DNA of 64,000 nucleotides from the NCBI RefSeq assembly GCF_003002875.1, contig NZ_PVTH01000008.1, positions 62,001-126,000 on the forward strand. The letters are read 5' to 3'. The DNA comes from Arcticibacter pallidicorallinus (lineage in GTDB: Bacteria; Bacteroidota; Bacteroidia; Sphingobacteriales; Sphingobacteriaceae). The translations under genes were made by a program, and so were the position numbers. The notes below the pieces were generated by a model. It was not told the DNA's origin and did not search any database. It was given only the letters and a program-made list of their open reading frames with translations. The stretch's first letter is position 1. Every line of letters starts with the position of its first letter. This document shows, in pieces, positions 9,299-17,720 of the stretch.

Positions 9299-10678
9299 TT
9301 AATTTTGTTCCAGACTTAGTTCAGCGAAATATTTATGAAATAAAGGTATCGTTTCGATGCCCTTATAGTAGTTAGCAATGTCATATTTCTCATTTGGAGA
9401 ATGTAGATTATCACTATCGAGACCAAAGCCCATGAGTACTGTTTTAATTCCAAGCTCAGCCTCAAAGAGCGCCACAATAGGAATACTTCCTCCGCCCCTT
9501 GTAGGAATGGGCTTTTTACCGAAAGACTCTTCTATAGCCTTCTCTGCGGCTTTATATGCAACGCTATCTGTAGGCGTTACGACAGGCTCTCCTCCATGGT
9601 GAGGGGTGACCTTTACATTTACATATTCAGGAGCGATACTCTCAAAGTGTTCTTTGAATAGCTGTGTGATTTTGTCTGATTGTTGATTTGGTACCAAACG
9701 CATGGATATTTTAGCGCTGGCCTTTGAAGGAAGAACCGTTTTAGCACCTTCGCCAATATAGCCGCCCCATATTCCGTTTACTTCCAGGGTCGGTCTTATG
9801 CCAGTACGCTCTATAGTTGAGTACCCTTGCTCCCCCCATAGAGCTTTGACTCCAAGGTCGTTCTTAAACTCATCTTCATTATATGGCGCTTCGTTGAGGC
9901 TATTTCTCTCTTCCTCAGAAAGGCTCAAAACGTCATCATAAAAACCAGGAATGGTGATATGGTTATTCGTATCGTGTAATGAGGCTATCAACTGGCATAA
10001 AACAGTAGCTGGATTGGCAACTGCACCGCCATATACGCCTGAGTGAAGATCCCTGTTTGGTCCAGTGACTTCTACTTCTAGGTAAGATAGTCCGCGAAGT
10101 CCTGTTTCGAGTGACGGGTTTTCCAAACTGATCATCGAAGTGTCTGATATCAATACGACATCAGATTTAAGGCGTTCTTTGTTTGCCTTTACAAAAAGGC
10201 CCAAATTGCTTGATCCGACTTCCTCCTCTCCCTCGATCATAAACTTGATATTGCAGGGGAGTGAATCGGACTTTATCATCAGTTCAAATGCTTTAATATG
10301 CATATAGAACTGGCCCTTGTCATCACAAGCACCACGTGCAAATATTTTTTCATCTCTTATTGTAGGCTCGAAAGGAGGCGTTTTCCACAACTCCAGTGGG
10401 TCGGCAGGCTGCACGTCGTAATGCCCGTAAACCAATACCGTCGGTTTTGAGGGATCTATTATCTTTTCACCGAAAACGATCGGATAGCCCGCTGTAGGGC
10501 AAATTTCCACGTTCTCCGCACCTGCTTCTCTGAGCTTATTTGCTACGTAGTCTGCTGTATTTAAAACATCTTCTTTATATGAAGGGTCGGCGCTTACCGA
10601 AGGAAACCTGAGCAGCTCAAGTAGTTCGTCCAAAAAACGTTGCTTATTTTCTTCAACATACTGTTTTATAGTCTGCAT
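9299..10678 (-). CDS. M20 family metallo-dipeptidase (carnosinase/CNDP-like)
   Basis: Di-zinc peptidase of the M20/ArgE/DapE clan, 459 residues, no signal peptide, so cytoplasmic. The first metal ligand motif is VLVYGHYDVQPADP (about residues 80-93), then the bridging Asp in ARGACDDKGQ, and the catalytic Glu pair in IEGEEEVGS (about 148-156). A dimerisation/lid domain follows (about 205-360) with the DLHSGVYGG motif near 215, and the C-terminal metal-ligand His is in GLDSDNLHSPNEKY. Length and motifs match the dipeptidase branch rather than DapE or ArgE. It may finish degradation of dipeptides brought in by carriers such as the two POT transporters, but it is not linked to them in an operon. 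Exact substrates are unknown. Confidence 0.93.
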   Translation of the reverse strand: MQTIKQYVEENKQRFLDELLELLRFPSVSADPSYKEDVLNTADYVANKLREAGAENVEICPTAGYPIVFGEKIIDPSKPTVLVYGHYDVQPADPLELWKTPPFEPTIRDEKIFARGACDDKGQFYMHIKAFELMIKSDSLPCNIKFMIEGEEEVGSSNLGLFVKANKERLKSDVVLISDTSMISLENPSLETGLRGLSYLEVEVTGPNRDLHSGVYGGAVANPATVLCQLIASLHDTNNHITIPGFYDDVLSLSEEERNSLNEAPYNEDEFKNDLGVKALWGEQGYSTIERTGIRPTLEVNGIWGGYIGEGAKTVLPSKASAKISMRLVPNQQSDKITQLFKEHFESIAPEYVNVKVTPHHGGEPVVTPTDSVAYKAAEKAIEESFGKKPIPTRGGGSIPIVALFEAELGIKTVLMGFGLDSDNLHSPNEKYDIANYYKGIETIPLFHKYFAELSLEQN

Positions 10679-10767
10679 AATCTGTAAAGTTTACGCAAAT
10701 ATACTTTAGTGAAGACGAACTATAGGGGATTCAGGTGATTTTCGAAAGATTTATCATGATACTTGGA

Positions 10768-10908
10768 TTAATCCCAACCGCTCATATCTTTCTTCTCTCC
10801 ACCCATTACCGTCTTTTCTGCTTTTGCGGATGGTGTGGCACCTTCTTCTTTCTTGCATGATGCAAACGTTATTGCTACTAATGCTAATACTGCTACGATC
10901 TTTTTCAT
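10768..10908 (-). CDS. 46-residue lipoprotein, tandem copy 1
   Basis: Short minus-strand reading frame of 46 codons plus stop. It begins MKKIVAVLALVAITFASC, a lysine start, hydrophobic core and lipobox ending at Cys18. The mature part is only about 29 residues, highly charged (KKEEG after the Cys), and ends KKDMSGWD. The KKEE after the lipid-bearing Cys resembles the acidic export signals of Bacteroidota surface lipoproteins. It is identical in protein to copies 2 and 3; the single base difference (10794, GGT instead of GGC for a Gly codon) is silent. Function unknown. It would be the last gene of a three-gene run. Confidence 0.8.
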   Translation of the reverse strand: MKKIVAVLALVAITFASCKKEEGATPSAKAEKTVMGGEKKDMSGWD

Positions 10909-10960
10909 TTGTTCTGGCTTTTTGATTTATTCTGTTTGTATTTTCCTGTTCCTTATTCGC

Positions 10961-11101
10961 TTAATCCCAACCGCTCATATCTTTCTTCTCTCCGCCCATT
11001 ACCGTCTTTTCTGCTTTTGCGGATGGTGTGGCACCTTCTTCTTTCTTGCATGATGCAAACGTTATTGCTACTAATGCTAATACTGCTACGATCTTTTTCA
11101 T
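10961..11101 (-). CDS. 46-residue lipoprotein, tandem copy 2
   Basis: The same 46-residue lipoprotein as its neighbours: signal with lipobox ending at Cys18, then a charged tail ending SGWD. The coding sequence is identical to copy 3 in every base and to copy 1 except for one silent third-position base. It is separated from copy 1 by 52 bases and from copy 3 by 53 bases, with no hairpin between them, so co-transcription is likely. Confidence 0.8.
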   Translation of the reverse strand: MKKIVAVLALVAITFASCKKEEGATPSAKAEKTVMGGEKKDMSGWD

Positions 11102-11154
11102 TTGTTCTGGCTTTTTTGATTTATTCTGTTTGTATTTTCCTGTTCCTTATTCGC

Positions 11155-11295
11155 TTAATCCCAACCGCTCATATCTTTCTTCTCTCCGCCCATTACCGTC
11201 TTTTCTGCTTTTGCGGATGGTGTGGCACCTTCTTCTTTCTTGCATGATGCAAACGTTATTGCTACTAATGCTAATACTGCTACGATCTTTTTCAT
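11155..11295 (-). CDS. 46-residue lipoprotein, tandem copy 3 (promoter-proximal)
   Basis: First copy of the array in the direction of transcription and identical to copy 2. Only the first 23 bases of its leader are shared with the internal spacers; further upstream the sequence is unique and A+T-rich, so the promoter of the run should lie in 11319-11420, though I found no exact TAnnTTTG match there. The plus-strand frames across the array are its mirror images and are not believed. Confidence 0.8.
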   Translation of the reverse strand: MKKIVAVLALVAITFASCKKEEGATPSAKAEKTVMGGEKKDMSGWD

Positions 11296-11318
11296 TTGTT
11301 CTGGCTTTTTGATTTATT

Positions 11319-11792
11319 ATTATATACTTCTATTTTAAATTAATCTCTTCGCTATATCTCAGACACTATTTCGAGGTCAGCTTTATTTCGCTGCGCTACA
11401 AGTAACCGCAAATAGTAGGTGACTATCATGTCAGCTTATTAAATCGACTGATATAATATTAACTTAAATGTGCTACAATTGCGAATAGTCAAGGAGGAAA
11501 CATCTGTCAAGTATGCAATGTTTATTTCTATTAACGAAACTTTTTTAACATTTACTCATAGGCCCAAACCTAGGAATAAATTCTGCTTTTCTAAAAGGTC
11601 AATCGTAACAGTATTTGATACATTTAAATGCAGATTTACACAGGCGATGCTCATGTTCTACACAATGCTACTCAGCAAGAACACCTTCCTAATCAGGACG
11701 ATTAAACGCTAGACATTGAATGAAATAGTCACTTTAGCCTGATGTGCCACGTAAATCAAAAAATATTATATATCTTTCCTTCAAGATTAGAA
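11319..11792. other. Intergenic stretch without a convincing gene
   Basis: About 470 A+T-rich bases between divergently oriented units: the lipoprotein array to the left and the TPR sensor gene to the right. A plus-strand frame of 80 codons (11470-11712) has no recognisable motif or coding-like composition and is not called. The stretch probably holds the promoters of both flanking units, but no exact -7 box was found. Confidence 0.5.
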
Positions 11793-13226
11793 ATGAAAGT
11801 TAGCCTTCTCATAACATCCTTGCTTTTATCGTGTATTTTCAACTGCTATTCCAAGGTAGAGTCTTTTGAAAACGATAGCTTATCGGTTGACAAACTTAAT
11901 GAACTCGGTTATAATATTCGCTTAACAGATCCAGAACAAACCATAAAGCACGCCGAGAAGGCTTTAAGTCTTGCAAATAAGATCAGTTATGGCAATGGCA
12001 TTGCGGAAGCCCAACGGGTCATGGGTATCGGATATTTCTATATATGGAAAAACGAAAAGGCCCTAAGCTATTATTTAAGATCTCTGTCAGGGTTCAAAAA
12101 TAGCAATTATAAGCCCGGACTTGCGAAGGTTTACAATAACATTGGCAATCTTTATCGGGAAATCGACCTCGAAAAGGGTCTCATGTATTTTAATCAGTCA
12201 CTTGTGCTGGCAAACCAGCTTAAGATGGCTGATTTGATTGCAGGCACAAACCTGAATATTGGCATAATATACTTTAGACAGAAAAAATACAGCCTGGCGC
12301 TGTCGTGTTTTGAGAAAGCCCACAAAATATTTACCGATTTAAACAACCCGATTGGAACGACTCAATCACTACACAATCAAGGCGTTATATACTTTAATCT
12401 AAAAAGAACAGATTTAGCGGAAAAGATTTTACTCGAGTCTATTGTTAATGCGAAAAAGAACGAACTGAATAATACCGTCGCGAGCATCAATCTTACACTA
12501 ACTGCCATATATATCAACCAATCTAAGTTCGACAAGGCAGAGGAAGCTCTAAATGAAGGAAAAGCATATACCGAACTCGTTAAAGACCCCAAACTTCAGC
12601 AAGATTATACTTTTACATCTTATCAGCTTGAATACAAGAGAAAAAATTACAAACAAGCTCTTGATTACTTGAGAGAGGTATACACACAAGACAGTATTCA
12701 GTTTAACAACATCGAATCACAAAAAATAGGACTTCTCCAGGAGCAGCAGCGACATATGGAGCGGGAAAAGCAAACCCTGATCCTCATTGAAAGGCAGAAG
12801 ACAAACCGGGTCATGCTTTGGGCCTCGGTGATCGTTTTTATACTTCTGGCAGCAGTCATTATGCTTTTATACATCAACAACAAGAAGAAAGCAAAGACCA
12901 ATAAACAACTGCAGACACTTAATGACGAAGTTTCATTGCAAAAAGAAAACCTCGATCGAATCAACCATAATCTGGAAGAAATCATCACAGAGCGAACCCT
13001 TGATCTGCAAATCAAAAACAAAAAGCTGTCTGAATACTCTGCTCATCTCTCCCACCAGATCAGGAGTCCAATAGCAACCATGAAGGGACTCATGATGCTT
13101 GAAGAAGATGACCTCATTGAGAATGAAGAATTTGTAAAAGAAATCAGCAAGTGCATTAATGACATTGACGACAAGATTAGGAACATCAATGCAAACCTCC
13201 ATAGCCTTGAGAACAAGGAGCTTTGA
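11793..13226 (+). CDS. Membrane sensor with periplasmic TPRs and a histidine-kinase dimerisation segment, no ATPase domain
   Basis: A 477-residue protein. ATG at 11793 is preferred because it begins a signal peptide (MKVSLLITSLLLSCIFNCYS). Residues about 30-320 are tetratricopeptide repeats (for example AKVYNNIGNLYREI and GTTQSLHNQGVIYFNL). A single membrane helix lies at about 340-362, then a coiled coil at 365-410. The C-terminal piece has the phospho-acceptor box LSHQIRSPIATMKGL with His421 (codon 13053-13055) and a second helix, then stops. There is no N, G1 or G2 box. Known relatives (TPR histidine kinases of Bacteroidota) carry a full HATPase_c domain, so this product cannot autophosphorylate alone. 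It could be a truncated gene, or a phosphotransfer or dimerisation partner of another kinase. Confidence 0.85.
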   Translation: MKVSLLITSLLLSCIFNCYSKVESFENDSLSVDKLNELGYNIRLTDPEQTIKHAEKALSLANKISYGNGIAEAQRVMGIGYFYIWKNEKALSYYLRSLSGFKNSNYKPGLAKVYNNIGNLYREIDLEKGLMYFNQSLVLANQLKMADLIAGTNLNIGIIYFRQKKYSLALSCFEKAHKIFTDLNNPIGTTQSLHNQGVIYFNLKRTDLAEKILLESIVNAKKNELNNTVASINLTLTAIYINQSKFDKAEEALNEGKAYTELVKDPKLQQDYTFTSYQLEYKRKNYKQALDYLREVYTQDSIQFNNIESQKIGLLQEQQRHMEREKQTLILIERQKTNRVMLWASVIVFILLAAVIMLLYINNKKKAKTNKQLQTLNDEVSLQKENLDRINHNLEEIITERTLDLQIKNKKLSEYSAHLSHQIRSPIATMKGLMMLEEDDLIENEEFVKEISKCINDIDDKIRNINANLHSLENKEL

Positions 13227-13277
13227 TGACCCGTTAATAAAGAAATGATATAATCGATAGATTTGCCCTCAATTTTT

Positions 13278-13285
13278 TAATTTTG
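13278..13285 (+). promoter_or_regulatory. Candidate -7 box for the helicase gene
   Basis: TAATTTTG is an exact match to the Bacteroidota -7 consensus TAnnTTTG. It lies 22 bases upstream of the TTG start, leaving room for a short leader that contains AAAAAGGGGA. A TTG at 13263-13265 is closer than the usual -33 spacing, so the upstream element is uncertain. Confidence 0.5.
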
Positions 13286-13307
13286 GCAATCAAAAAGGGG
13301 ATTAGAT

Positions 13308-15581
13308 TTGGAATATTTAAAGGGGTTAAATCCATCGCAACGAGCAGCAGTAGAACAGACAAAGGGACCGGTAATGATCGTTGCTGGAGCCGGCTCAGGA
13401 AAGACAAGGGTAATTACTTATAGAGTCGCTCATTTGATCAGGACAGGAGTCGATCCTTTTAATCTGCTGGTGCTGACATTTACCAACAAGGCCGCGAAAG
13501 AAATGCGTAACCGAATCATGGATGTAGTCGGATCGGAAGCGAAGAATATTTGGATGGGAACATTCCACTCCGTATTTGCCAAAATTTTGCGTTTCGAAGC
13601 AAATAAGATTGGCTACCCTACCAATTTTACAATTTACGACACAGACGACAGCAAAAGCCTGATCAGATCAATTCTTAAAGAACAGCAACTCGACGACAAG
13701 TTATATAATGCAAACTTTGTTTATAACCGCATTTCGTCTGCTAAAAACAATCTGATATCTGCAGCAGAATATCAAAAGAATGCACAGATCCAATCTGAAG
13801 ACTTTTCGAGCGGTCGCGGGCGCTTAGGTGAGATCTACCACACTTACACTCAACGTTGCTTCAAAGCTGGAGCAATGGATTTCGACGATATCCTTTTTAA
13901 AACAAATGTCTTACTCCGGGAGCATCCAGACGTACTTTATAAGTATCAGAATAAGTTTAAGTATCTTATGGTCGACGAGTATCAGGATACCAACTACTCT
14001 CAGTACCTGATTGTCAAGAAACTTGCGGCCATCAATGAAAACCTTTGCGTTGTTGGAGATGATGCGCAAAGCATCTACGCTTTTCGCGGAGCGAACATCC
14101 AGAATATATTAAACTTCGAGAAGGATTACCCGGATCTCAAAGTGTTTAAACTGGAACAGAACTATCGCTCCACACAAAACATAGTCAACGTCGCTAATAG
14201 TATAATCGCAAATAACAAAAATCAGCTAAAAAAGAATGTTTTCTCTGAAAATGAAGATGGCGATAAAATCAAAATTGCCAGGGCATTCAGCGATAATGAA
14301 GAAGGAAAGATTGTAGCAGAAAGTATCATTCAGGAACGCAGTTTGAAGGGCTTGAAATACCAGGATTTTGCCATTCTATACCGCACAAATGCACAGTCCC
14401 GTGCGATGGAGGAAGCCTTACGTAAACTAAACGTTCCATACAAGATATACGGCGGGATGTCCTTCTATCAAAGGAAAGAGATCAAAGATCTGATCGCATA
14501 TTTCAGACTTACGTTTAATCCTAATGATGAGGAAGCACTGAAACGCGTTATTAATTATCCAAAACGAGGAATCGGAGATACTTCCATGGAGCGTATCATT
14601 ATAGCGGCGGATAAAAACAACACTACACCTTGGGAGATAATAAAAGACGCGCCCAGCTATCTGGAATCACGCACTGCAGCTCCGGCAGGCGGATTTGCTA
14701 CGATGATTCAAAGTTTCCAGGCTGTAGCTAAACACCAATCTGCTTATGATGCAGCCTTACATATAGCTCAACATTCGGGCCTCTTAAAAGATCTTTATTC
14801 AGATAAATCCATAGAAGGTCTTAGTCGCTACGAAAACATCCAGGAGCTGCTGAACGGAATAAAAGAATTCTCTGAAAGGGAGGATCTGGAAGAGAGAGGA
14901 CTGGATATTTTTATGCAGGATGTTGCTCTTCTTACTAACGACGATAATGACAAAAACCCTGATGCAGATACTGTCTCATTAATGACTATTCACTCTGCTA
15001 AAGGCCTTGAATTCCCGCACGTATACATTGTTGGACTGGAGGAGAACCTTTTCCCTTCCCAAATGTCTGTCAACTCAAGATCAGATCTGGAAGAGGAAAG
15101 ACGTCTCTTCTATGTCGCCATAACCCGTGCAGAAAAGAAATTAACGATTTCGTACGCCACGTCACGATATAGGTGGGGAACATTAACGAGCTGTGAACCC
15201 AGCCGCTTTATCGATGAAATAGATGCGCGCTATCTCGAGCTGGCCTATGGCGAACAGCAGAAATCCATCGAGCGGAATCCGTTTTTTGCCGACCGCTTAG
15301 AATCTCCCGGAGTTGATAGTTTCTCCAAACCTAAGCCCAAAACCGGTGCTTTGAAGACTACCTCCATGCTGCCGAAAGCACACGTACCCAGCGCTGGGTT
15401 CGCACCATCTGATACCTCGGGGCTTCAAGTTGGCATGGAAGTTGAACATGAACGCTTCGGTTACGGCAAAGTAATTAATATTGAGGGAAGTAAATCGGAT
15501 ATAAAGGCAACAATTTTCTTTAAAGAGTTAGGACAGAAGCAACTTTTGCTTAAATTTGCTAAACTTCGTATCGTCACGTAA
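13308..15581 (+). CDS. UvrD/PcrA-type superfamily I DNA helicase
   Basis: ATP-driven 3'-5' DNA helicase acting in excision repair and removal of proteins from DNA; 757 residues, the usual family length. Motifs in order: Q-motif LNPSQRAAV, Walker A GAGSGKTRV (about 27-35), TFTNKAA (Ia), motif II LMVDEYQDTN, motif III GDDAQSIYAFRGA, motif IV near YRSTQNIV, motif V TIHSAKGLEFPHVY and motif VI VAITRAEKKL. The C-terminal GMEVEHERFGYGKV is the small Tudor-like domain of PcrA/UvrD. The start is TTG at 13308; no in-frame ATG is close, and an unusual purine run (AAAAAGGGGA) sits at ribosome-binding distance. It is followed by DUF4290 and murA on the same strand at short spacing. Confidence 0.95.
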   Translation: MEYLKGLNPSQRAAVEQTKGPVMIVAGAGSGKTRVITYRVAHLIRTGVDPFNLLVLTFTNKAAKEMRNRIMDVVGSEAKNIWMGTFHSVFAKILRFEANKIGYPTNFTIYDTDDSKSLIRSILKEQQLDDKLYNANFVYNRISSAKNNLISAAEYQKNAQIQSEDFSSGRGRLGEIYHTYTQRCFKAGAMDFDDILFKTNVLLREHPDVLYKYQNKFKYLMVDEYQDTNYSQYLIVKKLAAINENLCVVGDDAQSIYAFRGANIQNILNFEKDYPDLKVFKLEQNYRSTQNIVNVANSIIANNKNQLKKNVFSENEDGDKIKIARAFSDNEEGKIVAESIIQERSLKGLKYQDFAILYRTNAQSRAMEEALRKLNVPYKIYGGMSFYQRKEIKDLIAYFRLTFNPNDEEALKRVINYPKRGIGDTSMERIIIAADKNNTTPWEIIKDAPSYLESRTAAPAGGFATMIQSFQAVAKHQSAYDAALHIAQHSGLLKDLYSDKSIEGLSRYENIQELLNGIKEFSEREDLEERGLDIFMQDVALLTNDDNDKNPDADTVSLMTIHSAKGLEFPHVYIVGLEENLFPSQMSVNSRSDLEEERRLFYVAITRAEKKLTISYATSRYRWGTLTSCEPSRFIDEIDARYLELAYGEQQKSIERNPFFADRLESPGVDSFSKPKPKTGALKTTSMLPKAHVPSAGFAPSDTSGLQVGMEVEHERFGYGKVINIEGSKSDIKATIFFKELGQKQLLLKFAKLRIVT

Positions 15582-15635
15582 TCTATACGGATAGAGATCC
15601 GACCGGGAACCTTCCCCTCCAAACAAAACAAAAGA

Positions 15636-16316
15636 ATGACATTTGACTATAATAGCACAAGGAATAAACTGATCCTTGCAGAGTATGGGAGAAATGTACA
15701 AAATATGGTTGCCTATATTTGTACCCTTCCGACTAAAGAAGAAAGAAATCGCCATGCTCAAGTCGTAATCGATCTGATGGGGTTTCTCAACCCACATTTG
15801 AGAGATGTTGCAGACTTTAAACACAAATTGTGGGATCACTTGCATATCATCTCGGATTTCAAGATAGATGTTGACTGCCCCTATCCTATCCCTACCTCGG
15901 ATGTTCTCAACGTCAAGCCTGACGCGCTTCCTTACCCACAGCAACGCATTCGCTATAAACATTATGGCAAAACCGTTGAGGTGCTAATCAAACAGGCCAG
16001 AGCTCTTGAAGATCCTCAACGCAAGCAGCTGATGGTCCAGTCTATCGCCAATTTTATGAAAATGGCCTATGTTACCTGGAACAAAGACTCCGTTACTGAT
16101 GAGACAATCATCTCAGACCTAAAAGAGCTTTCTAATGGGGAGCTGGTCCTGGAAGATAACGTCAATTTGAACAAAGTTGAGGTTGCCCGCCTTGCTCCAA
16201 CCAACATGAGGCCTAAGAACATCCAAAAGGGTGGCGTCCAGAACAATAAAAACAGACAAAACTCGAATAACAGAAACAGTAGTAACCGCCCGAAAAATGC
16301 TGGGAAGCGTTACTAG
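15636..16316 (+). CDS. DUF4290 family protein
   Basis: A 226-residue cytoplasmic protein with the opening FDYNSTRNKLILAEYGRNVQ typical of DUF4290, a family confined to Bacteroidota and of unknown function. Residues about 1-185 form the helical conserved domain. The last 40 residues are a low-complexity tail rich in Asn, Lys and Arg (NNKNRQNSNNRNSSNRPKN), which looks disordered and possibly nucleic-acid binding. It lies 54 bases after the helicase gene and 18 bases before murA, an arrangement I recall as common in the phylum. It may therefore relate to envelope growth or chromosome maintenance, but nothing in the sequence proves either. Confidence 0.9.
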   Translation: MTFDYNSTRNKLILAEYGRNVQNMVAYICTLPTKEERNRHAQVVIDLMGFLNPHLRDVADFKHKLWDHLHIISDFKIDVDCPYPIPTSDVLNVKPDALPYPQQRIRYKHYGKTVEVLIKQARALEDPQRKQLMVQSIANFMKMAYVTWNKDSVTDETIISDLKELSNGELVLEDNVNLNKVEVARLAPTNMRPKNIQKGGVQNNKNRQNSNNRNSSNRPKNAGKRY

Positions 16317-16334
16317 ATTCAATCATACGAAGCA

Positions 16335-17660
16335 ATGAATGCATTTGAAATTAACGGAGGGAAACCTCTGAAAGGAGAAATTATTCCTCAAGGCGCCAAA
16401 AATGAGGCTCTTCAGGTAATCTCTGCTGTACTATTGACAAGCGAAAAGGTTACCATCAGCAATATTCCCGACATTGTGGATGTGAACAAGCTTATTGAAC
16501 TTTTGGGTGATCTAGGTGTAAAAATTGAAAGATTAAACAAAGACACTTATACCTTTGAAGCTGCTGATATTAACCTTGATTTTTTCCAGTCAGCACAATT
16601 CAAGGCCAAAGGCGGCAGCCTCAGAGGATCAATAATGATCGTGGGGCCACTACTTGCTCGTTTTGGCAAAGCAGCTATTCCTAAGCCAGGAGGCGATAAG
16701 ATCGGCAGACGTCGCTTGGATACGCACTTTTTGGGCTTTGAAAAGTTGGGCGCAAAATTTATCTATAATGCTGAAACCGGCTTCTTCAATGTAGATGCCA
16801 CTAACCTGAAGGGAGCTTATGTCCTACTAGACGAGGCCTCAGTTACGGGAACGGCTAACGTAGTGATGGCTGCAGTTCTTGCCAAAGGCACTACCACAAT
16901 ATATAACGCCGCTTGTGAACCTTACCTACAGCAGCTCTGCAAGATGCTGAATAGGATGGGAGCCAATATCTCCGGCATAGGGTCTAACTTGATCTCGATC
17001 GAGGGTGTTCAAAAGCTCGGCGGTACAGAACACCGTTTGCTTCCTGACATGATTGAGATCGGCTCTTTCATAGGCCTTGCTGCCATGACGGGCTCGGAAA
17101 TTACGATCAAAGACGTTCAGTACAAGGAACTTGGCATAATCCCCGAGGTTTTCAGACGCCTGGGAATCAAACTTGAGCTTAGAGGCGACGATCTTTACAT
17201 TCCCGCTCAGGAAAACTATGAAATAGAAACGTTTATCGACGGATCAATACTTACTGTCGCTGATGCCCCCTGGCCGGGCTTTACACCCGACCTGCTGAGC
17301 ATTGTACTTGTTATTGCAACCCAGGCCAAAGGAAATGTTCTTATACACCAGAAGATGTTTGAAAGCCGGCTGTTTTTTGTCGATAAATTAATAGACATGG
17401 GCGCGCAAATCATTTTATGTGATCCGCACCGTGCTACTATAATTGGTCTTAACAAACAGGTACAACTGAAAGGTATCGAGATGACATCCCCGGATATCCG
17501 CGCGGGAGTTGCTCTTTTAATTGCAGCGCTATCAGCCAGTGGAAGATCTATCATTCACAATATCGAACAGATCGAACGGGGATATCAGGATATTGACATC
17601 AGACTAAGAGCTTTAGGTGCGGACATTAAGCGCATTAACGCAATGCCAAAATCACACTAA
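16335..17660 (+). CDS. murA: UDP-N-acetylglucosamine 1-carboxyvinyltransferase (MurA), Asp variant
   Basis: First committed step of peptidoglycan synthesis: transfers enolpyruvate from PEP to UDP-GlcNAc in the cytoplasm. At 441 residues it is full-length. Active-site landmarks are KNEAL (Lys22/Asn23), the GPLLARFGKA stretch, and ADAPWPGFTPD with the catalytic Asp. The loop that normally reads PGGCAIG reads PGGDKIGRRRLDTH here, so the Cys115 equivalent is Asp121 (codon GAT at 16695-16697). Cys-to-Asp MurA enzymes stay active and are known to resist fosfomycin, which alkylates that Cys. Low fosfomycin sensitivity is therefore predicted. It is the last gene of the helicase/DUF4290/murA run and is closed by a terminator one base after the stop. 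Confidence 0.97.
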   Translation: MNAFEINGGKPLKGEIIPQGAKNEALQVISAVLLTSEKVTISNIPDIVDVNKLIELLGDLGVKIERLNKDTYTFEAADINLDFFQSAQFKAKGGSLRGSIMIVGPLLARFGKAAIPKPGGDKIGRRRLDTHFLGFEKLGAKFIYNAETGFFNVDATNLKGAYVLLDEASVTGTANVVMAAVLAKGTTTIYNAACEPYLQQLCKMLNRMGANISGIGSNLISIEGVQKLGGTEHRLLPDMIEIGSFIGLAAMTGSEITIKDVQYKELGIIPEVFRRLGIKLELRGDDLYIPAQENYEIETFIDGSILTVADAPWPGFTPDLLSIVLVIATQAKGNVLIHQKMFESRLFFVDKLIDMGAQIILCDPHRATIIGLNKQVQLKGIEMTSPDIRAGVALLIAALSASGRSIIHNIEQIERGYQDIDIRLRALGADIKRINAMPKSH

Positions 17661-17700
17661 ACAAAAAGAGTCAGCTTCTCATGGAGCTGACTCTTTTTGT
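17661..17700. terminator. Bidirectional terminator between murA and the CBS gene
   Basis: Perfect 16-bp inverted repeat (ACAAAAAGAGTCAGCT / AGCTGACTCTTTTTGT) with an eight-base loop between two convergent genes. T runs on both strands let it stop transcription from either side. Confidence 0.9.
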
Positions 17701-17720
17701 TACTAAACTATCTTGCTTTA

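Larger units (their letters stand above)
10768..11318. repeat. Tandem triplication, unit 193-194 bp
   Basis: Three direct repeats, each with one complete 46-codon lipoprotein gene and its leader. The starts are at 10768, 10961 and 11155. The two internal spacers are identical except for one extra T in a T run (five against six T). Homology after copy 3 continues 23 bases into the leader, to about 11318, then stops. Near identity, including in non-coding spacer, points to recent unequal exchange or to continuing gene conversion. Confidence 0.95.

Noticed and set aside
10835-11312. Overlapping plus-strand frames of 72-112 codons across the lipoprotein array
   Set aside because: They are mirror images of the three tandem minus-strand lipoprotein frames, which have proper start codons, a lipobox and identical proteins. 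The plus frames repeat because the DNA repeats.
10768-11318. Possible CRISPR or satellite-type array
   Set aside because: Units are about 193 bp with whole genes, spacers are the same rather than unique, and there are only three copies. It is a gene duplication, not a CRISPR.
11470-11712. Plus-strand frame of 80 codons in the spacer before the TPR sensor
   Set aside because: No motif, coding-like bias or ribosome context; sits in an A+T-rich intergenic stretch.
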